Assembly (NCBI RefSeq): GCF_900177045.1
Contig: NZ_LT841358.1
Location: forward strand, 1,389,396 to 1,453,395
DNA length: 64,000 nucleotides
Source: Candidatus Nitrosotalea okcheonensis
GTDB taxonomy: Archaea > Thermoproteota > Nitrososphaeria > Nitrososphaerales > Nitrosopumilaceae
Reading direction: 5' to 3'
Within the stretch, counting starts at the first letter, position 1. The number at the start of each line of letters is the position of its first letter. Under the pieces are notes generated by a model. The model was not told where the DNA came from. It ran no database searches and saw nothing but the letters and a program-made list of their open reading frames with translations. The position numbers and the translations under genes are program-made. Shown here one piece after another: positions 36,764 to 45,175 of the stretch.

Positions 36764-38059
36764 TTGTATTATATTGATACCGTAAAAAAGCTAAATAGCA
36801 ACATTGTTGCTAAAGTTCCTGATGAGGACTGCTTGCGTAAAGCAAGTGGGCAGTCTGATATGGGAAACACAATAGACAAAACAACTTCAACAACAACTGC
36901 CAAAAAAAGAGAAAACAAGGTAAGAAAACTGCTTGCAAATACCGAGGTAAAGAGATGGTATGACAATCTTGCAAGAGGAAGCCCAATAACGGCAGAGTCC
37001 AGAACTCGCAGGCTAGTCAAGTTTTGTGAAGAACATAACACGACTCCTATGGAGCTTGCAGAACTTGGAATCAAGGATCTTAAAGCAGTAACAGATCTGT
37101 TACAAGATCACATAACTTGGATGGAGCTTAAACACTATGCTCCACAATACATAGAGGCCACAATGACGGCCCTCAAGTCATGGCTAAGACACTTTGATAT
37201 CCTAATAGTTCGAAGACTCAAGATAACAGATGCCGATAGTACGCCAACACTGGAAAATGAGCGTGTTCCAAACGGTAAGGAAATGGCTGAGATACTATTC
37301 AGGGCTCCTCTTAGGGAAGGCGCAGTAATTTCACTGATGGCAAAGTCAGGACTCAGACCCGAAGTTTTGGGAAATCATAACGGAACAGACGGTCTGATGA
37401 TAAAGGATCTTCCTGACTTGGAGATCATCAATGGAGTTACAAGATTTTTGCATACACCTCCCAAAGTAATTGTCCGCAGAACTCTCTCCAAAGCAAGACA
37501 TCAGTACTTTACTTTTCTGTCCAATGTAGGATCAGAAAGGTTGCTTGCATATCTAAACGACAGAATGGCAAAAGGCGAGATACTAAATTCCGAGTCGGCC
37601 GTAATTGCTCCAAACAGGGATTACAAATACGGAAGACAAGGTAAAGAAGGAAACAAGTTTCTTCTTACAGTCCGTATCTCAAACATTGTCAGAAATACAT
37701 TCAGGCCACGATTCACATGGAGACCCTATGTACTTCGCTCGTACTTTGACACACAGCTCTTGCTTGCAGAAGCAAGAGGAAAGATTGCACATGACTTTCG
37801 TGTCTTTTTCATGGGTCACAAGGGATCCATTGAAGCCAAGTACACAACAAACAAGGGAATCTTGTCAGAAGAGTTGGTAAAGGAGATGCAAGATGCTTTC
37901 AAGAGAAGCGAGGAATTGCTAGATATGGAATCTCAAGTAAAAGCACCGCAACAAAAAGAAGATCTTCAAAGCATGATTGCAAATGCTGATCCTCAAATGT
38001 TGCAGGAGATACTAGTGATGCTGATATCTGCAATCAAGTCAAAGAGTTCTGTCAAGTGA
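36764..38059 (+). CDS. Tyrosine recombinase/integrase of the element
   Basis: 431 aa. An N-terminal SAM-like DNA-binding domain (about 60-150: VKRWYDNLARGSPITAESRTRRLVKFCEEHNTTPMEL) is followed by the catalytic domain: R198 in SGLRPEVLG, R325 in RPYVLRSYFDTQL, H352 in GHKG and the nucleophile Y360 in EAKYTTNKG. Box II begins RPYVLR instead of the usual HxLR. The gene is intact and points at tRNA-Val, as expected for a tRNA-targeting integrase. The start is uncertain: TTG 36764 or later, for example ATG 36860. Confidence 0.85.
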   Translation: MYYIDTVKKLNSNIVAKVPDEDCLRKASGQSDMGNTIDKTTSTTTAKKRENKVRKLLANTEVKRWYDNLARGSPITAESRTRRLVKFCEEHNTTPMELAELGIKDLKAVTDLLQDHITWMELKHYAPQYIEATMTALKSWLRHFDILIVRRLKITDADSTPTLENERVPNGKEMAEILFRAPLREGAVISLMAKSGLRPEVLGNHNGTDGLMIKDLPDLEIINGVTRFLHTPPKVIVRRTLSKARHQYFTFLSNVGSERLLAYLNDRMAKGEILNSESAVIAPNRDYKYGRQGKEGNKFLLTVRISNIVRNTFRPRFTWRPYVLRSYFDTQLLLAEARGKIAHDFRVFFMGHKGSIEAKYTTNKGILSEELVKEMQDAFKRSEELLDMESQVKAPQQKEDLQSMIANADPQMLQEILVMLISAIKSKSSVK

Positions 38060-38199
38060 AAAGTCAACCTTGTTGAAAATTGTACTGCAAAATCCATAGC
38101 TAGTACAAAAAAATAACATCAAAACATACAGAGTTCAGACATCGACGATGTCTAATTCATCTATCAGTTTAGACCTTACGATGCCCGTAAAGTCAGATA

Positions 38200-38215
38200 A
38201 AATGGGCCGAGAGAG
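38200..38215. repeat. Right att-like repeat within tRNA-Val 3' end
   Basis: AAATGGGCCGAGAGAG, the acceptor and discriminator end of tRNA-Val plus three flanking bases, identical to 27674-27689. The intact tRNA is kept at this end, as usual for tRNA-integrating elements. Confidence 0.6.
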
Positions 38216-38277
38216 ATTTGAACTCTCGACCACCTCCGTGTCAGGGAGGTATCCTAACCAGACTAGACTACCGGCCC
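38203..38277 (-). tRNA. tRNA-Val(GAC)
   Basis: Full 75-nt cloverleaf without intron. Acceptor GGGCCGG/TCGGCCC with a G-T pair at the bottom and discriminator A; D-arm GTCT/GGAT; anticodon stem CCTCC/GGAGG with loop CTGACAC (anticodon GAC); T-stem GAGAG/CTCTC with loop TTCAAAT. CCA is not encoded. Its 3' end is the likely integration site of the element to its left. Confidence 0.95.
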
Positions 38278-38561
38278 AATAGAATTCGGCCTCACTCTAG
38301 ACGTTATTAACGTTAGTTCCATGAGTTCTGTTCAGGATATGAGGGTTTGACTAAATGAAACTCTTGGTGTTCAATTTTATGGTTTGAAAGTTATTTACAA
38401 TATTTCTATTCAGAATTAGAAAGAAACTATATTCCAACAACTCTATACCCCACATACGGAAAGAGACTCCACGATACAGTCAATCTCCAAATGATAATCA
38501 TGTCAAGATGTAAAAGTACCAGAAAACAAGAATAATATGCAATGCATCAAGTGACTATCAT

Positions 38562-39272
38562 ATGATTGGTGATTTTTCACCAGAGGAAAAGGACGGGTTT
38601 TACAAGGCAGTATTTTCTAGACGCGATGTTAGATCTCATTTTACTTCAGAACCAATTGATGAAAAAATACTCACACGGATATTGAATGCGGCACACCATG
38701 CCCCGTCTGTAGGGTTCTCTCAGCCATGGAACTTTATTTTGGTTAAAAATAAAGATGTGAGAAAACAGGTTAGAGATTCGTTTGATAGGGAACGGCTTCG
38801 CTCTTCTACTCTTGTTGAGGACCCAAAAAGATCAAAGTATTTGTCATTAAGACTTGAAGGAATTTTGGACTGTGCTGTAAACATATGCATTACGTATGAT
38901 CCTACAAAGTTTGGCCCGTTTGTCATAGGAAGATCAAGTATTCCGGAGACAGGGATCTATAGTGTCTGTTGTGCGATACAGAATCTTTGGCTTGCAGCAA
39001 GAGCAGAGGGAATTGGTGTTGGTTGGGTCAGCATACTTTCAAACAGTGATCTTAAAAAAATTCTGGAGATTCCAGATCATGTAGTTCCTGTAGCTTATCT
39101 TTGTCTTGGGCATGTATCAAATTTTGCAGACAAGCCAGATCTAGAGAGTGCCGGTTGGTTACCACGCCTTGGTCTCAAAGATGTTGTATTTTATGAAAAG
39201 TGGAATAATGACAACGATCCTGATTGGCAACAGGTTCATCAGATGATCATCTCAAATCTTGATTACGCTTAA
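38562..39272 (+). CDS. bluB: 5,6-dimethylbenzimidazole synthase
   Basis: 236-aa flavin enzyme of the nitroreductase fold that converts FMNH2 into the lower ligand of cobalamin. Characteristic text: FYKAVFSRRDVRSHFTSEPID, NAAHHAPSVGFSQPWNFIL, GRSSIPETGIYSVCCAIQNLWLAARAEGIGVGWVSI, and LESAGWLPR. The SVGFSQPW motif and GWVS separate BluB from ordinary nitroreductases. This fits the known ability of ammonia-oxidizing archaea to make true cobalamin. Confidence 0.92.
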   Translation: MIGDFSPEEKDGFYKAVFSRRDVRSHFTSEPIDEKILTRILNAAHHAPSVGFSQPWNFILVKNKDVRKQVRDSFDRERLRSSTLVEDPKRSKYLSLRLEGILDCAVNICITYDPTKFGPFVIGRSSIPETGIYSVCCAIQNLWLAARAEGIGVGWVSILSNSDLKKILEIPDHVVPVAYLCLGHVSNFADKPDLESAGWLPRLGLKDVVFYEKWNNDNDPDWQQVHQMIISNLDYA

Positions 39273-39296
39273 ATGCTTACCCAGTGTGGTTTTTTT

Positions 39297-39389
39297 GGGC
39301 TCGTGGCGCAGAGTCTAATTGACGCGAAACATGGATAGCGCGGTAGCCTCCTAAGTTACAGGTCGAGGGATCGAAGCCCTCCGAGCCCG
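39297..39389 (+). tRNA. tRNA-Arg(CCT) with apparent D-loop intron
   Basis: Acceptor GGGCTCG/CGAGCCC with discriminator G; D-stem GCGC/GCGC; anticodon stem GTAGC/GTTAC with loop CTCCTAA (anticodon CCT); T-stem GAGGG/CCCTC. The D-loop carries 17-18 extra nt. The T-loop is ATCGAAG: position 54, normally T, is A, which is unusual. All stems pair without the insert. Confidence 0.9.
39312..39329 (+). other. Putative non-canonical intron in the tRNA-Arg D-loop
   Basis: AGTCTAATTGACGCGAAA, or the first 17 nt of it, splits the D-loop after A14-G15. The precursor can fold as a relaxed bulge-helix-bulge: outer GUG/CAU, central CGC/GCG, inner GUC/GAC with loop UAAUU, and 3-nt bulges AGA and AAA. This is the substrate type of the archaeal tRNA-splicing endonuclease. 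Removal leaves a normal 10- or 11-nt D-loop. Confidence 0.65.
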
Positions 39390-39409
39390 TCTTATTTTAA
39401 ATTAAAAAT

Positions 39410-39832
39410 TTAGGTTAAAGTTGTGCCAGGTGTATTTTGTACAACAGTTTTGAAGATGTCTACTGTATAATTCCCTTCAAAGATGTGAATAACCTTGTTG
39501 CCTTCTACAGACTTTACTCTGAAATAGTGTTCATAGGAACCGTCACTTTTTACATTGGTTTGTGCAACATAAACTGGTTTTCCATTTTGATATATCTGAA
39601 TTATAACAGGATAACCTGGTGCAGCATTTTGTACTGTTCCCCAAACGCAGCCAAATGGTAATTTGCTATCTCCTGGGATATACATAGAAACAACACTTTT
39701 TTCCGTCACAACATTTCCCTCAGGTGCTACTACTAGATTCTGGTTCCATTCTGCACCCTGAGATGTGGGTAGTGTGATACTTGGAAGTAAAAGTATGAAG
39801 AGTCCAAAGATCGCACCTATTAGTAACTTCAT
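39410..39832 (-). CDS. Secreted protein, 140 aa
   Basis: Signal peptide (LLIGAIFGLFILLLPSITLPTSQGA) and one beta-sandwich domain of about 100 residues (GCVWGTVQNAAPGYPVIIQIYQNGKPVYVAQTNVKSDGSYEHYF), like the carboxypeptidase-regulatory/Ig-type domains common on archaeal exoproteins. No anchor. Function unknown. Confidence 0.7.
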   Translation of the reverse strand: MKLLIGAIFGLFILLLPSITLPTSQGAEWNQNLVVAPEGNVVTEKSVVSMYIPGDSKLPFGCVWGTVQNAAPGYPVIIQIYQNGKPVYVAQTNVKSDGSYEHYFRVKSVEGNKVIHIFEGNYTVDIFKTVVQNTPGTTLT

Positions 39833-39887
39833 GCCAACAATTCAGTATTGATAAATATTAAGTTGACGTATTTATTGTTCATATCAC

Positions 39888-40007
39888 TTGATATCAGAAG
39901 AGAAACTAAACGATGGATGCAAATGTAACTGCCATTATGGTGGAGCAATAAGCTGTCCTTCATGTAAAGAAAATCATGGTAAGCACTTTTGTGCACATTG
40001 CAAGTAG
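39888..40007 (+). CDS. Cys-rich microprotein, 39 aa
   Basis: TTG start to TAG. It reads NDGCKCNCHYGGAISCPSC and later HFCAHCK: seven cysteines and several histidines in about 30 residues, arranged as C-x-C-x2-C, C-x2-C and C-x2-C, a good zinc-binding pattern. A TATA-like GATAAATATT lies near 39850. Its stop abuts the converging gene. Too short for standard gene callers. Confidence 0.5.
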   Translation: MISEEKLNDGCKCNCHYGGAISCPSCKENHGKHFCAHCK

Positions 40008-40466
40008 CTATTTTTTCTTTTTACTGCTTTCCTTTGCAGCCAAAGTCTTCAGATTGGCAAGATCTACTTTTAGTTTCTCAATCTCAACGAGTGTGTTAAG
40101 ATTTGATATCTCAGATTTTAGACTTTCAATCTCTTCATCTTTATTCTTAAGTGAACTTCGAAGTGAGTCCAATTCAGCGTTTAATTCAGATTTTGCTTGA
40201 CTAATCTGATTTGATGTCATTTGAAGGGTTTGACCGCTGCTATGACTAGTTAGCTTTTTTTTTTCTTCGTGCTCGTGGGCTTCAAATCTGTGCATATATT
40301 GGGTACTTTTCAGAGCCAGCCAGCATATGGCTACCAAGAACCATGAGATGGCTGAAAAAACCACAAATATTTGATTCGTAGCTGCAGGCATGATAAAATA
40401 CATTATGGTCATTGCTATTGCAAGACAACTTGTCACGATTGTAGGTGTATCATATTGGCGTCCCAT
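40008..40466 (-). CDS. Membrane protein with C-terminal coiled coil
   Basis: 152 aa. Two transmembrane helices (TIVTSCLAIAMTIMYFIMPA and QIFVVFSAISWFLVAICWLAL) are followed by a long coiled coil (about 80-145, SELNAELDSLRSSLKNKDEE, then IESLKSEISNLNTLVEIEKL) and a poly-Lys end. Probable membrane-tethered structural or scaffold protein; no family recognised. Confidence 0.7.
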   Translation of the reverse strand: MGRQYDTPTIVTSCLAIAMTIMYFIMPAATNQIFVVFSAISWFLVAICWLALKSTQYMHRFEAHEHEEKKKLTSHSSGQTLQMTSNQISQAKSELNAELDSLRSSLKNKDEEIESLKSEISNLNTLVEIEKLKVDLANLKTLAAKESSKKKK

Positions 40467-40550
40467 GAATTTACCTTTTGGAAGCCTGAATATAAATAGT
40501 AATGCAGATTTTCAGAATAAAAAAGGACTTTGTAAAAATGAAAAAGGGGT

Positions 40551-40799
40551 TTATGCTAATTTGGTGCTTTGAGTAGTCTTCCCTTGTACGATCTCCATTT
40601 CTGGAACTTCAGACTGTAAAATCTTTATCTTTTGTAGAAGTTCGTTTCGAAGATCTCTAGCTACTCGTCTGACGGTTGGTCTTGGAACCCCAAGTTCTTC
40701 TACTACTTTGGAGTAGATATCTTGTTTATCTGTAAGGCCTTTGTCAAGCAATTCATTGATTGCTTGTTTGATGCTTGTGCTTTGAGTAGTACGATTCAC
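40551..40799 (-). CDS. Small helix-turn-helix DNA-binding protein, 82 aa
   Basis: IKQAINELLDKGLTDKQDIYSKVVEELGVPRPTVRRVARDLRNEL (residues 10-54) is a clear winged or simple HTH with recognition helix RPTVRRVARDLR. The short tail is charged. Target unknown. The 277-bp gap upstream, to the cyclophilin gene, shows no other gene. Confidence 0.75.
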   Translation of the reverse strand: MNRTTQSTSIKQAINELLDKGLTDKQDIYSKVVEELGVPRPTVRRVARDLRNELLQKIKILQSEVPEMEIVQGKTTQSTKLA

Positions 40800-41076
40800 G
40801 AATTTTAATTTCCAGATGTTCTATATAAGACTGTTACTATGTTTTTGGTAATAATTTTTGATACTTGAAAGTTTGACTTTGACATAAAAATAGAATTGTG
40901 TGTTTGTATCACAGAATCATGTTTTTGAAGAAATTTTACAAACAGAAGTTTGTTATCTAAAATGTTTTTATTTTACGATTTTATTATGACCATGTAGAAC
41001 CAGCAACATCTTCATCTATTCCACCATGGAAACAAGTGGAGAAAAGTTCTTATGATTAAAAATCAGTTGTTAAGAG

Positions 41077-41556
41077 GTGCCCAAGGCAACTATTGAAACA
41101 AATTTTGGCAACATAGTCTTTGAGTTATTTCCAAATATTGCCCCAGAAACTGTGAGAAATTTTACCAAATTAGCAAAAAGTAACTTTTACGATGGAACAC
41201 TGTTTCATCGTGTAATTCCGGGTTTCATGATTCAGGGAGGAGATCCAAATACAAAGAAGTCAGACAAGAGTAATTGGGGTATGGGTGGACCAGGATATAC
41301 AATAAAGGCGGAATTTAGCTCCAGATCTCACCTTAGGGGCATAGTATCAATGGCAAGAGCTATGGATCCAAATAGTGCAGGCTCTCAGTTTTTCATCGTA
41401 ACTACAGATAGTACCTTCCTAGACAAGCAGTATACTGTCTTTGGACAAGTCCTGCAGGGAATGGATGTGGCAGATAAGATTGTCAAGATTCCAAGAGATA
41501 AAAACGATTGTCCTCAGCAGGAAGCAAAGATCGTTCGCATAAGTGTATCAGAATAG
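41077..41556 (+). CDS. Cyclophilin-type peptidyl-prolyl isomerase
   Basis: 159 aa. FHRVIPGFMIQGGDPN, GSQFFIVTT and FLDKQYTVFGQV are the classic cyclophilin segments, and the catalytic arginine is in FHRVI. GTG start at 41077 after AAGAG. Cytosolic: no signal peptide. A secreted protein gene follows within 10 nt. Confidence 0.95.
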   Translation: MPKATIETNFGNIVFELFPNIAPETVRNFTKLAKSNFYDGTLFHRVIPGFMIQGGDPNTKKSDKSNWGMGGPGYTIKAEFSSRSHLRGIVSMARAMDPNSAGSQFFIVTTDSTFLDKQYTVFGQVLQGMDVADKIVKIPRDKNDCPQQEAKIVRISVSE

Positions 41557-41566
41557 GAAGTTAGAG

Positions 41567-42580
41567 TTGAAAATTCTCCCTAGTCTTCTTCTCATATCAA
41601 TACTAGTTCTTTCAGGCTCCCAAGCATTTGGCCAGTTGTCCATGGGTGATTTGCCTCATGAAGTTCTCAAGGTTACCATTGATGAAAAGGGTACCGCGCA
41701 TGTAACGCATGAGGTCAACTCTACTGCTGCAAATTTGAAACCAATTCAAATTGATACAGTAAATGGCAACATGAATAATCTTACTGTTACAGATGCCAAA
41801 GGTAATCCTGTTGAATATGCCAAGATCCAAAAGATACCATTATCCATAATCATTAACGCTTCACAACGAAATATGACTTTGGTCAAGTATGATCTAGTAA
41901 ATGCTGTAACAAATACTGATGGAGTATGGAGATGGAATTATTATGAACCACAAGATACTAGCTATACTGCATTTCATTTTCCCAAAGGAGTTGACATGGT
42001 CTGGGCAAATAGCAGGCCTGTATATCTTGGAAATCTGGGTCTAGGTCAACATGGAAATGGATTCAGTTTAGAGTATATCATAAATGAACCTATGAATATT
42101 CAGACTGTTCAAATGGCAGGAAAGAACTTTTCAGTAGGAGTAAGAACTGTATCAGGACTTGGAAACTATGCTTTTGATGAATCACTAAAAACATATTCAT
42201 TTAATATTGACAAGGCAAATGTGCCAATCACTGTGATAATGCCGCAGGCTCTTTTAGCTGGTCCATATGTTGTGACATTAAATGGTAATGCAACCTTACA
42301 CCAAGAATTCCACAATAATGCAACACATGCATGGATTGGATTTGAACCAGCCAAAAATGGTACCATTCAGATAACAGGAGGAGCAATTGGTCAAGGACAA
42401 CAAACAGGTATACCTAGTTCACCTAATAGTGCTACAATAGGAGTTACCACACCTACAAATCAATCAGATAATACGTCAACCTACCTTTTGATTGGAGGCA
42501 TTATTATAGCAGGAGTAGCAGGAATCATAATAGTGAAAAAGACTAGATCAAAGGCATCGTCCAAGCCAGAAAAGGCTTGA
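41567..42580 (+). CDS. Secreted protein with C-terminal membrane anchor
   Basis: 337 aa from TTG 41567, which follows AGGAAG and gives a proper signal peptide (KILPSLLLISILVLSGSQAFG). The GTG 41543 alternative overlaps cyclophilin and adds charged residues before it. The beta-rich ectodomain is followed by a Ser/Thr/Asn linker and a transmembrane helix (TYLLIGGIIIAGVAGIIIV) with a basic tail. Surface protein of unknown function. Confidence 0.78.
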   Translation: MKILPSLLLISILVLSGSQAFGQLSMGDLPHEVLKVTIDEKGTAHVTHEVNSTAANLKPIQIDTVNGNMNNLTVTDAKGNPVEYAKIQKIPLSIIINASQRNMTLVKYDLVNAVTNTDGVWRWNYYEPQDTSYTAFHFPKGVDMVWANSRPVYLGNLGLGQHGNGFSLEYIINEPMNIQTVQMAGKNFSVGVRTVSGLGNYAFDESLKTYSFNIDKANVPITVIMPQALLAGPYVVTLNGNATLHQEFHNNATHAWIGFEPAKNGTIQITGGAIGQGQQTGIPSSPNSATIGVTTPTNQSDNTSTYLLIGGIIIAGVAGIIIVKKTRSKASSKPEKA

Positions 42581-42628
42581 GATAAAATTTCAACTTAGAT
42601 TATTAATAGTAAAATATCAACGAGTCAC

Positions 42629-42811
42629 ATGCAATGTGGGTGTCATTGTATAAAATGCGGCAGCATGGAATTATCATCCAAGCAAGTTGGGGAGATTGAA
42701 AAAGACGGATATTATGATATGCATCATACATGCCTTAAATGCAAAGCACACTTTGACCATCTGGAGGGTGATGTGTTTGATTCGTGTGAAAAGTGTGGAT
42801 TTAATGTCTAA
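42629..42811 (+). CDS. Small zinc-ribbon protein, 60 aa
   Basis: MQCGCHCIKCGSMELSSKQV followed by HTCLKCKAHFDHLEGDVFDSCEKCGFNV gives three CxxC knuckles plus CGC. A two-zinc ribbon is likely. ATG 42629 suits the TATA-like TTAATAGTAAAATATC upstream. Function unknown; possibly a nucleic-acid or protein adaptor. Confidence 0.65.
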   Translation: MQCGCHCIKCGSMELSSKQVGEIEKDGYYDMHHTCLKCKAHFDHLEGDVFDSCEKCGFNV

Positions 42812-43284
42812 TTAACTTCAAGTAGTTTTACCCTAGAATAATAGCTGCGTTTTTCTCTCAAGTCCTTTTGAAGTTCATGGGCAAAAGCCATGGTTGCAAG
42901 TGTTTTTGATACGTCTAGTGGAACTGTAGACCAGCCATATTCTCGTAGTTGTGCTACTACCTCAGAGACAGTTCTTGGCTGATCAAAAAAAGTACCCTCG
43001 ATTAGTACCTGCATTTTGCTTCTAATCTGGTCTTTGTTGATAAATGTGGGTGTAGCAAATTCAGGTTCGTGAACCTCAGCATCATCAAGTGAATGTAACA
43101 ATCCGGTTGTTTGTGGAAGAGATTGATTATAGGAATAATCGTATTGAATATTGTTATTTGTAGAATCTTTGACAAATGACGCTAGATTACATATGACTTG
43201 TTCTGCACTTTCGTTGTCTATATAGAAGTCCTTTGATTCTATTTCAATTTCATTTTGACCGTATTTTATCTTAATTCTTGCCAT
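42808..43284 (-). CDS. Conserved hypothetical protein, 158 aa
   Basis: The N-terminal beta strand pair (RIKIKYGQNEIEIESKDFYID) and the C-terminal helical domain (RTVSEVVAQLREYGWSTVPLDVSKTLATMAFAHELQKDLREKRSYYSRV) look like a winged-helix module similar to those found in thaumarchaeal small regulators. Overlaps the zinc-ribbon gene by 4 nt at the 3' ends. Role unknown. Confidence 0.65.
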   Translation of the reverse strand: MARIKIKYGQNEIEIESKDFYIDNESAEQVICNLASFVKDSTNNNIQYDYSYNQSLPQTTGLLHSLDDAEVHEPEFATPTFINKDQIRSKMQVLIEGTFFDQPRTVSEVVAQLREYGWSTVPLDVSKTLATMAFAHELQKDLREKRSYYSRVKLLEVN

Positions 43285-43423
43285 TTTATAACTTTCAATT
43301 CTGATTTACTTGATTTATTTTGTTAGCTCTAAGTAGCTTAGAAAACTGATCAAAATATTTACACAACTTATCTGGATTTTTTTTCTGTATAGTCCTAAAA
43401 GGGAATATTCAATTTATTATATC

Positions 43424-43894
43424 GTGGAAAGACGCTCAAAGATAATCATCATAGTTTGTGTTATTGTTGCAATAGGCATATTTGGATATTCTCAGTATCT
43501 ATCTGCCACTAATCTCAGTATTTCAATACTTGAGAGCAAGATAATACAGAGAGGTGAAAATAATTCACTGTATAATATGACGCTACAGTTCCAGAATCCT
43601 TCATTGCTTCCCATTAACATAGGACAGACAGACTTTGTCATATCAATTAACAATGAGAATCTTGGTACAGGCACACTGCAGCCACTCGTAATACCACCCA
43701 TGGCCAAGATTTCGTCTCAGACGCCATTTACTGCAGATAATACAATTCTCGACAAGTATAACAAAAGTAGTAATGTTCCAAATATCAAGTTGACTGGAAC
43801 AAGTAAGTATAGAATCTCAATAATATCTGTAAATGTTCCATTCACATATTATCCAACAGAACGAGAAGCCAGAGAATTTATACACGGTTCCTAA
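43424..43894 (+). CDS. Membrane-anchored LEA14-like protein
   Basis: 156 aa with an N-terminal transmembrane anchor (IIIIVCVIVAIGIFGYSQYL) and a beta-sandwich (NMTLQFQNPSLLPINIGQTDFVISINNENLGTG) of the LEA-2 type, the same architecture as the 26751 protein. GTG start. The stop is 16 nt before the PfkB kinase gene, so they may be cotranscribed. Confidence 0.68.
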   Translation: MERRSKIIIIVCVIVAIGIFGYSQYLSATNLSISILESKIIQRGENNSLYNMTLQFQNPSLLPINIGQTDFVISINNENLGTGTLQPLVIPPMAKISSQTPFTADNTILDKYNKSSNVPNIKLTGTSKYRISIISVNVPFTYYPTEREAREFIHGS

Positions 43895-43909
43895 AATCAG
43901 CTGTAGTGT

Positions 43910-44803
43910 ATGCTGACCATATTTGGATCAATAGCTTATGATACGATAAGGACCCCCGCAAAAATTGTTAAAAATGCATTAGGAGGAGCAGCAACATATG
44001 CCGCAATCTCTGCAAGTTTTTTTGTAAAGCCTGGCTTGATTGGAGTCATAGGTCAGGATTTCCCAAAAAATTATCAGAATATACTAAATAGGTTTGTCGA
44101 CACACGCGGTGTAGTTCATGCAAAAGGCAAGACATTCAGATACGATGGAAGCTATGATTCAACTTTGAGTATGCGTACAACCAACAAGACAGAACTTAAC
44201 GTTTTGAAGGATTTCAAACCTGTTGTACCAGAAGAATACCGCAAGTCAGAGTTTGTATATCTTGCAAATAATGATCCTGCCCAAAATACTAGAATTCTAA
44301 AGGAATTTGATAGAGTCAAGTTTTCAATGTGTGATACCATAGAATTTTGGATATCAAGTAAAAGAAATGATGTTATCAAGATGATGGGTTCTGTTGATTC
44401 AGTTGTAATTAATGATGAAGAAGCGAAATTGCTTACAAAAAACCACAATTTGATCAAGGCTGCAAAAAAGATCATGGGGTGGGGAACAAAGTATGTCATA
44501 ATAAAAAAAGGCGAACATGGCTCTTTGTTGTTTTATGAAGACATGATATTTCCATCACCTGCCTTTTCAATGGAAGATATTGTAGACCCTACAGGTGCAG
44601 GTGATTCTTTTGCAGGTGGAATGATAGGATATCTCTCAAACAAAAATAACACAAAAATCTCAACCATCAGAGAGGCTGCAGTATATGGAAACGTCATGGG
44701 TTCTTTTGCAGTGGAAAAATATGGGGTATATGGGATAACGGGATTGAAAAGATCGGATATTAAGAAGAGATTTGACAGATACAAGAAGATGGTACGTTTC
44801 TAA
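43910..44803 (+). CDS. PfkB-family carbohydrate/nucleoside kinase
   Basis: 297-aa ribokinase-fold enzyme. GGAATYAAISASFF at the N-terminus and DPTGAGDSFAGGMIGYL near residue 225 (anion hole with catalytic D) are intact; VINDEEAKLL is also typical. The substrate (sugar, nucleoside or other) cannot be set from sequence. It overlaps a longer frame of the next gene, but not from my chosen start there. Confidence 0.88.
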   Translation: MLTIFGSIAYDTIRTPAKIVKNALGGAATYAAISASFFVKPGLIGVIGQDFPKNYQNILNRFVDTRGVVHAKGKTFRYDGSYDSTLSMRTTNKTELNVLKDFKPVVPEEYRKSEFVYLANNDPAQNTRILKEFDRVKFSMCDTIEFWISSKRNDVIKMMGSVDSVVINDEEAKLLTKNHNLIKAAKKIMGWGTKYVIIKKGEHGSLLFYEDMIFPSPAFSMEDIVDPTGAGDSFAGGMIGYLSNKNNTKISTIREAAVYGNVMGSFAVEKYGVYGITGLKRSDIKKRFDRYKKMVRF

Positions 44804-44840
44804 CAAAGGTTATAGATATCCCAAATTAAAAAATAGAATA

Positions 44841-45173
44841 ATGGTTGACAAACTGGATACAATTTTCAGTCTTCAAAAAAATCTTGAAAAAATGATGAAT
44901 CTTGATCGCTATCCAAAAGACACCCAGGGAAAGATTTCTGCACTTTGTACAGCAATAATTCATGAAGCAGTTGAGCTTCAAAGAAACACAGATTGGAAGT
45001 GGTGGAAAAAACCTACGCCATTTGATGAAGCTGCAGCTCGCGAAGAGCTAATAGACATTTGGCATTTTGTAATTCAAGCTTCACTTGAGCTTAACATGAC
45101 TCCAGACGATATTCTAAAAGAGTATCAAAAAAAGAATCAGATAAACAGACAAAGACAGATAGATGGTTACTGA
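44841..45173 (+). CDS. dUTPase-like/MazG-fold nucleotide pyrophosphohydrolase
   Basis: 110 aa from ATG 44841. All-alpha NTP pyrophosphatase fold: IIHEAVELQRNTDWKWWKKP, then AAAREELIDIWHFVIQASLELNMTPDDI. The E-x-x-E and E-x-x-D metal-binding pairs (HEAVEL; EELIDI) match the dUTPase-2/MazG superfamily. Likely hydrolyses dUTP or another dNTP. The longer frame from 44772 runs into pfkB and is not needed. Confidence 0.8.
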   Translation: MVDKLDTIFSLQKNLEKMMNLDRYPKDTQGKISALCTAIIHEAVELQRNTDWKWWKKPTPFDEAAAREELIDIWHFVIQASLELNMTPDDILKEYQKKNQINRQRQIDGY

Positions 45174-45175
45174 GT

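Larger units (their letters stand above)
27674..38215. mobile_element. Integrated mobile element beside tRNA-Val
   Basis: About 10.5 kb lies between two copies of AAATGGGCCGAGAGAG. The right copy is the 3' end of tRNA-Val(GAC) plus 3 flanking bases (38200-38215); the left copy is alone at 27674-27689. An intact tyrosine recombinase ends about 140 bp from the tRNA. The cargo is mostly unrecognised or defence-like, and intergenic spaces are longer and more AT-rich than in flanking core genome. The interval also contains recombinase and transposase relics. The repeat is short (16 bp), so the left boundary is probable rather than proven. Confidence 0.65.
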
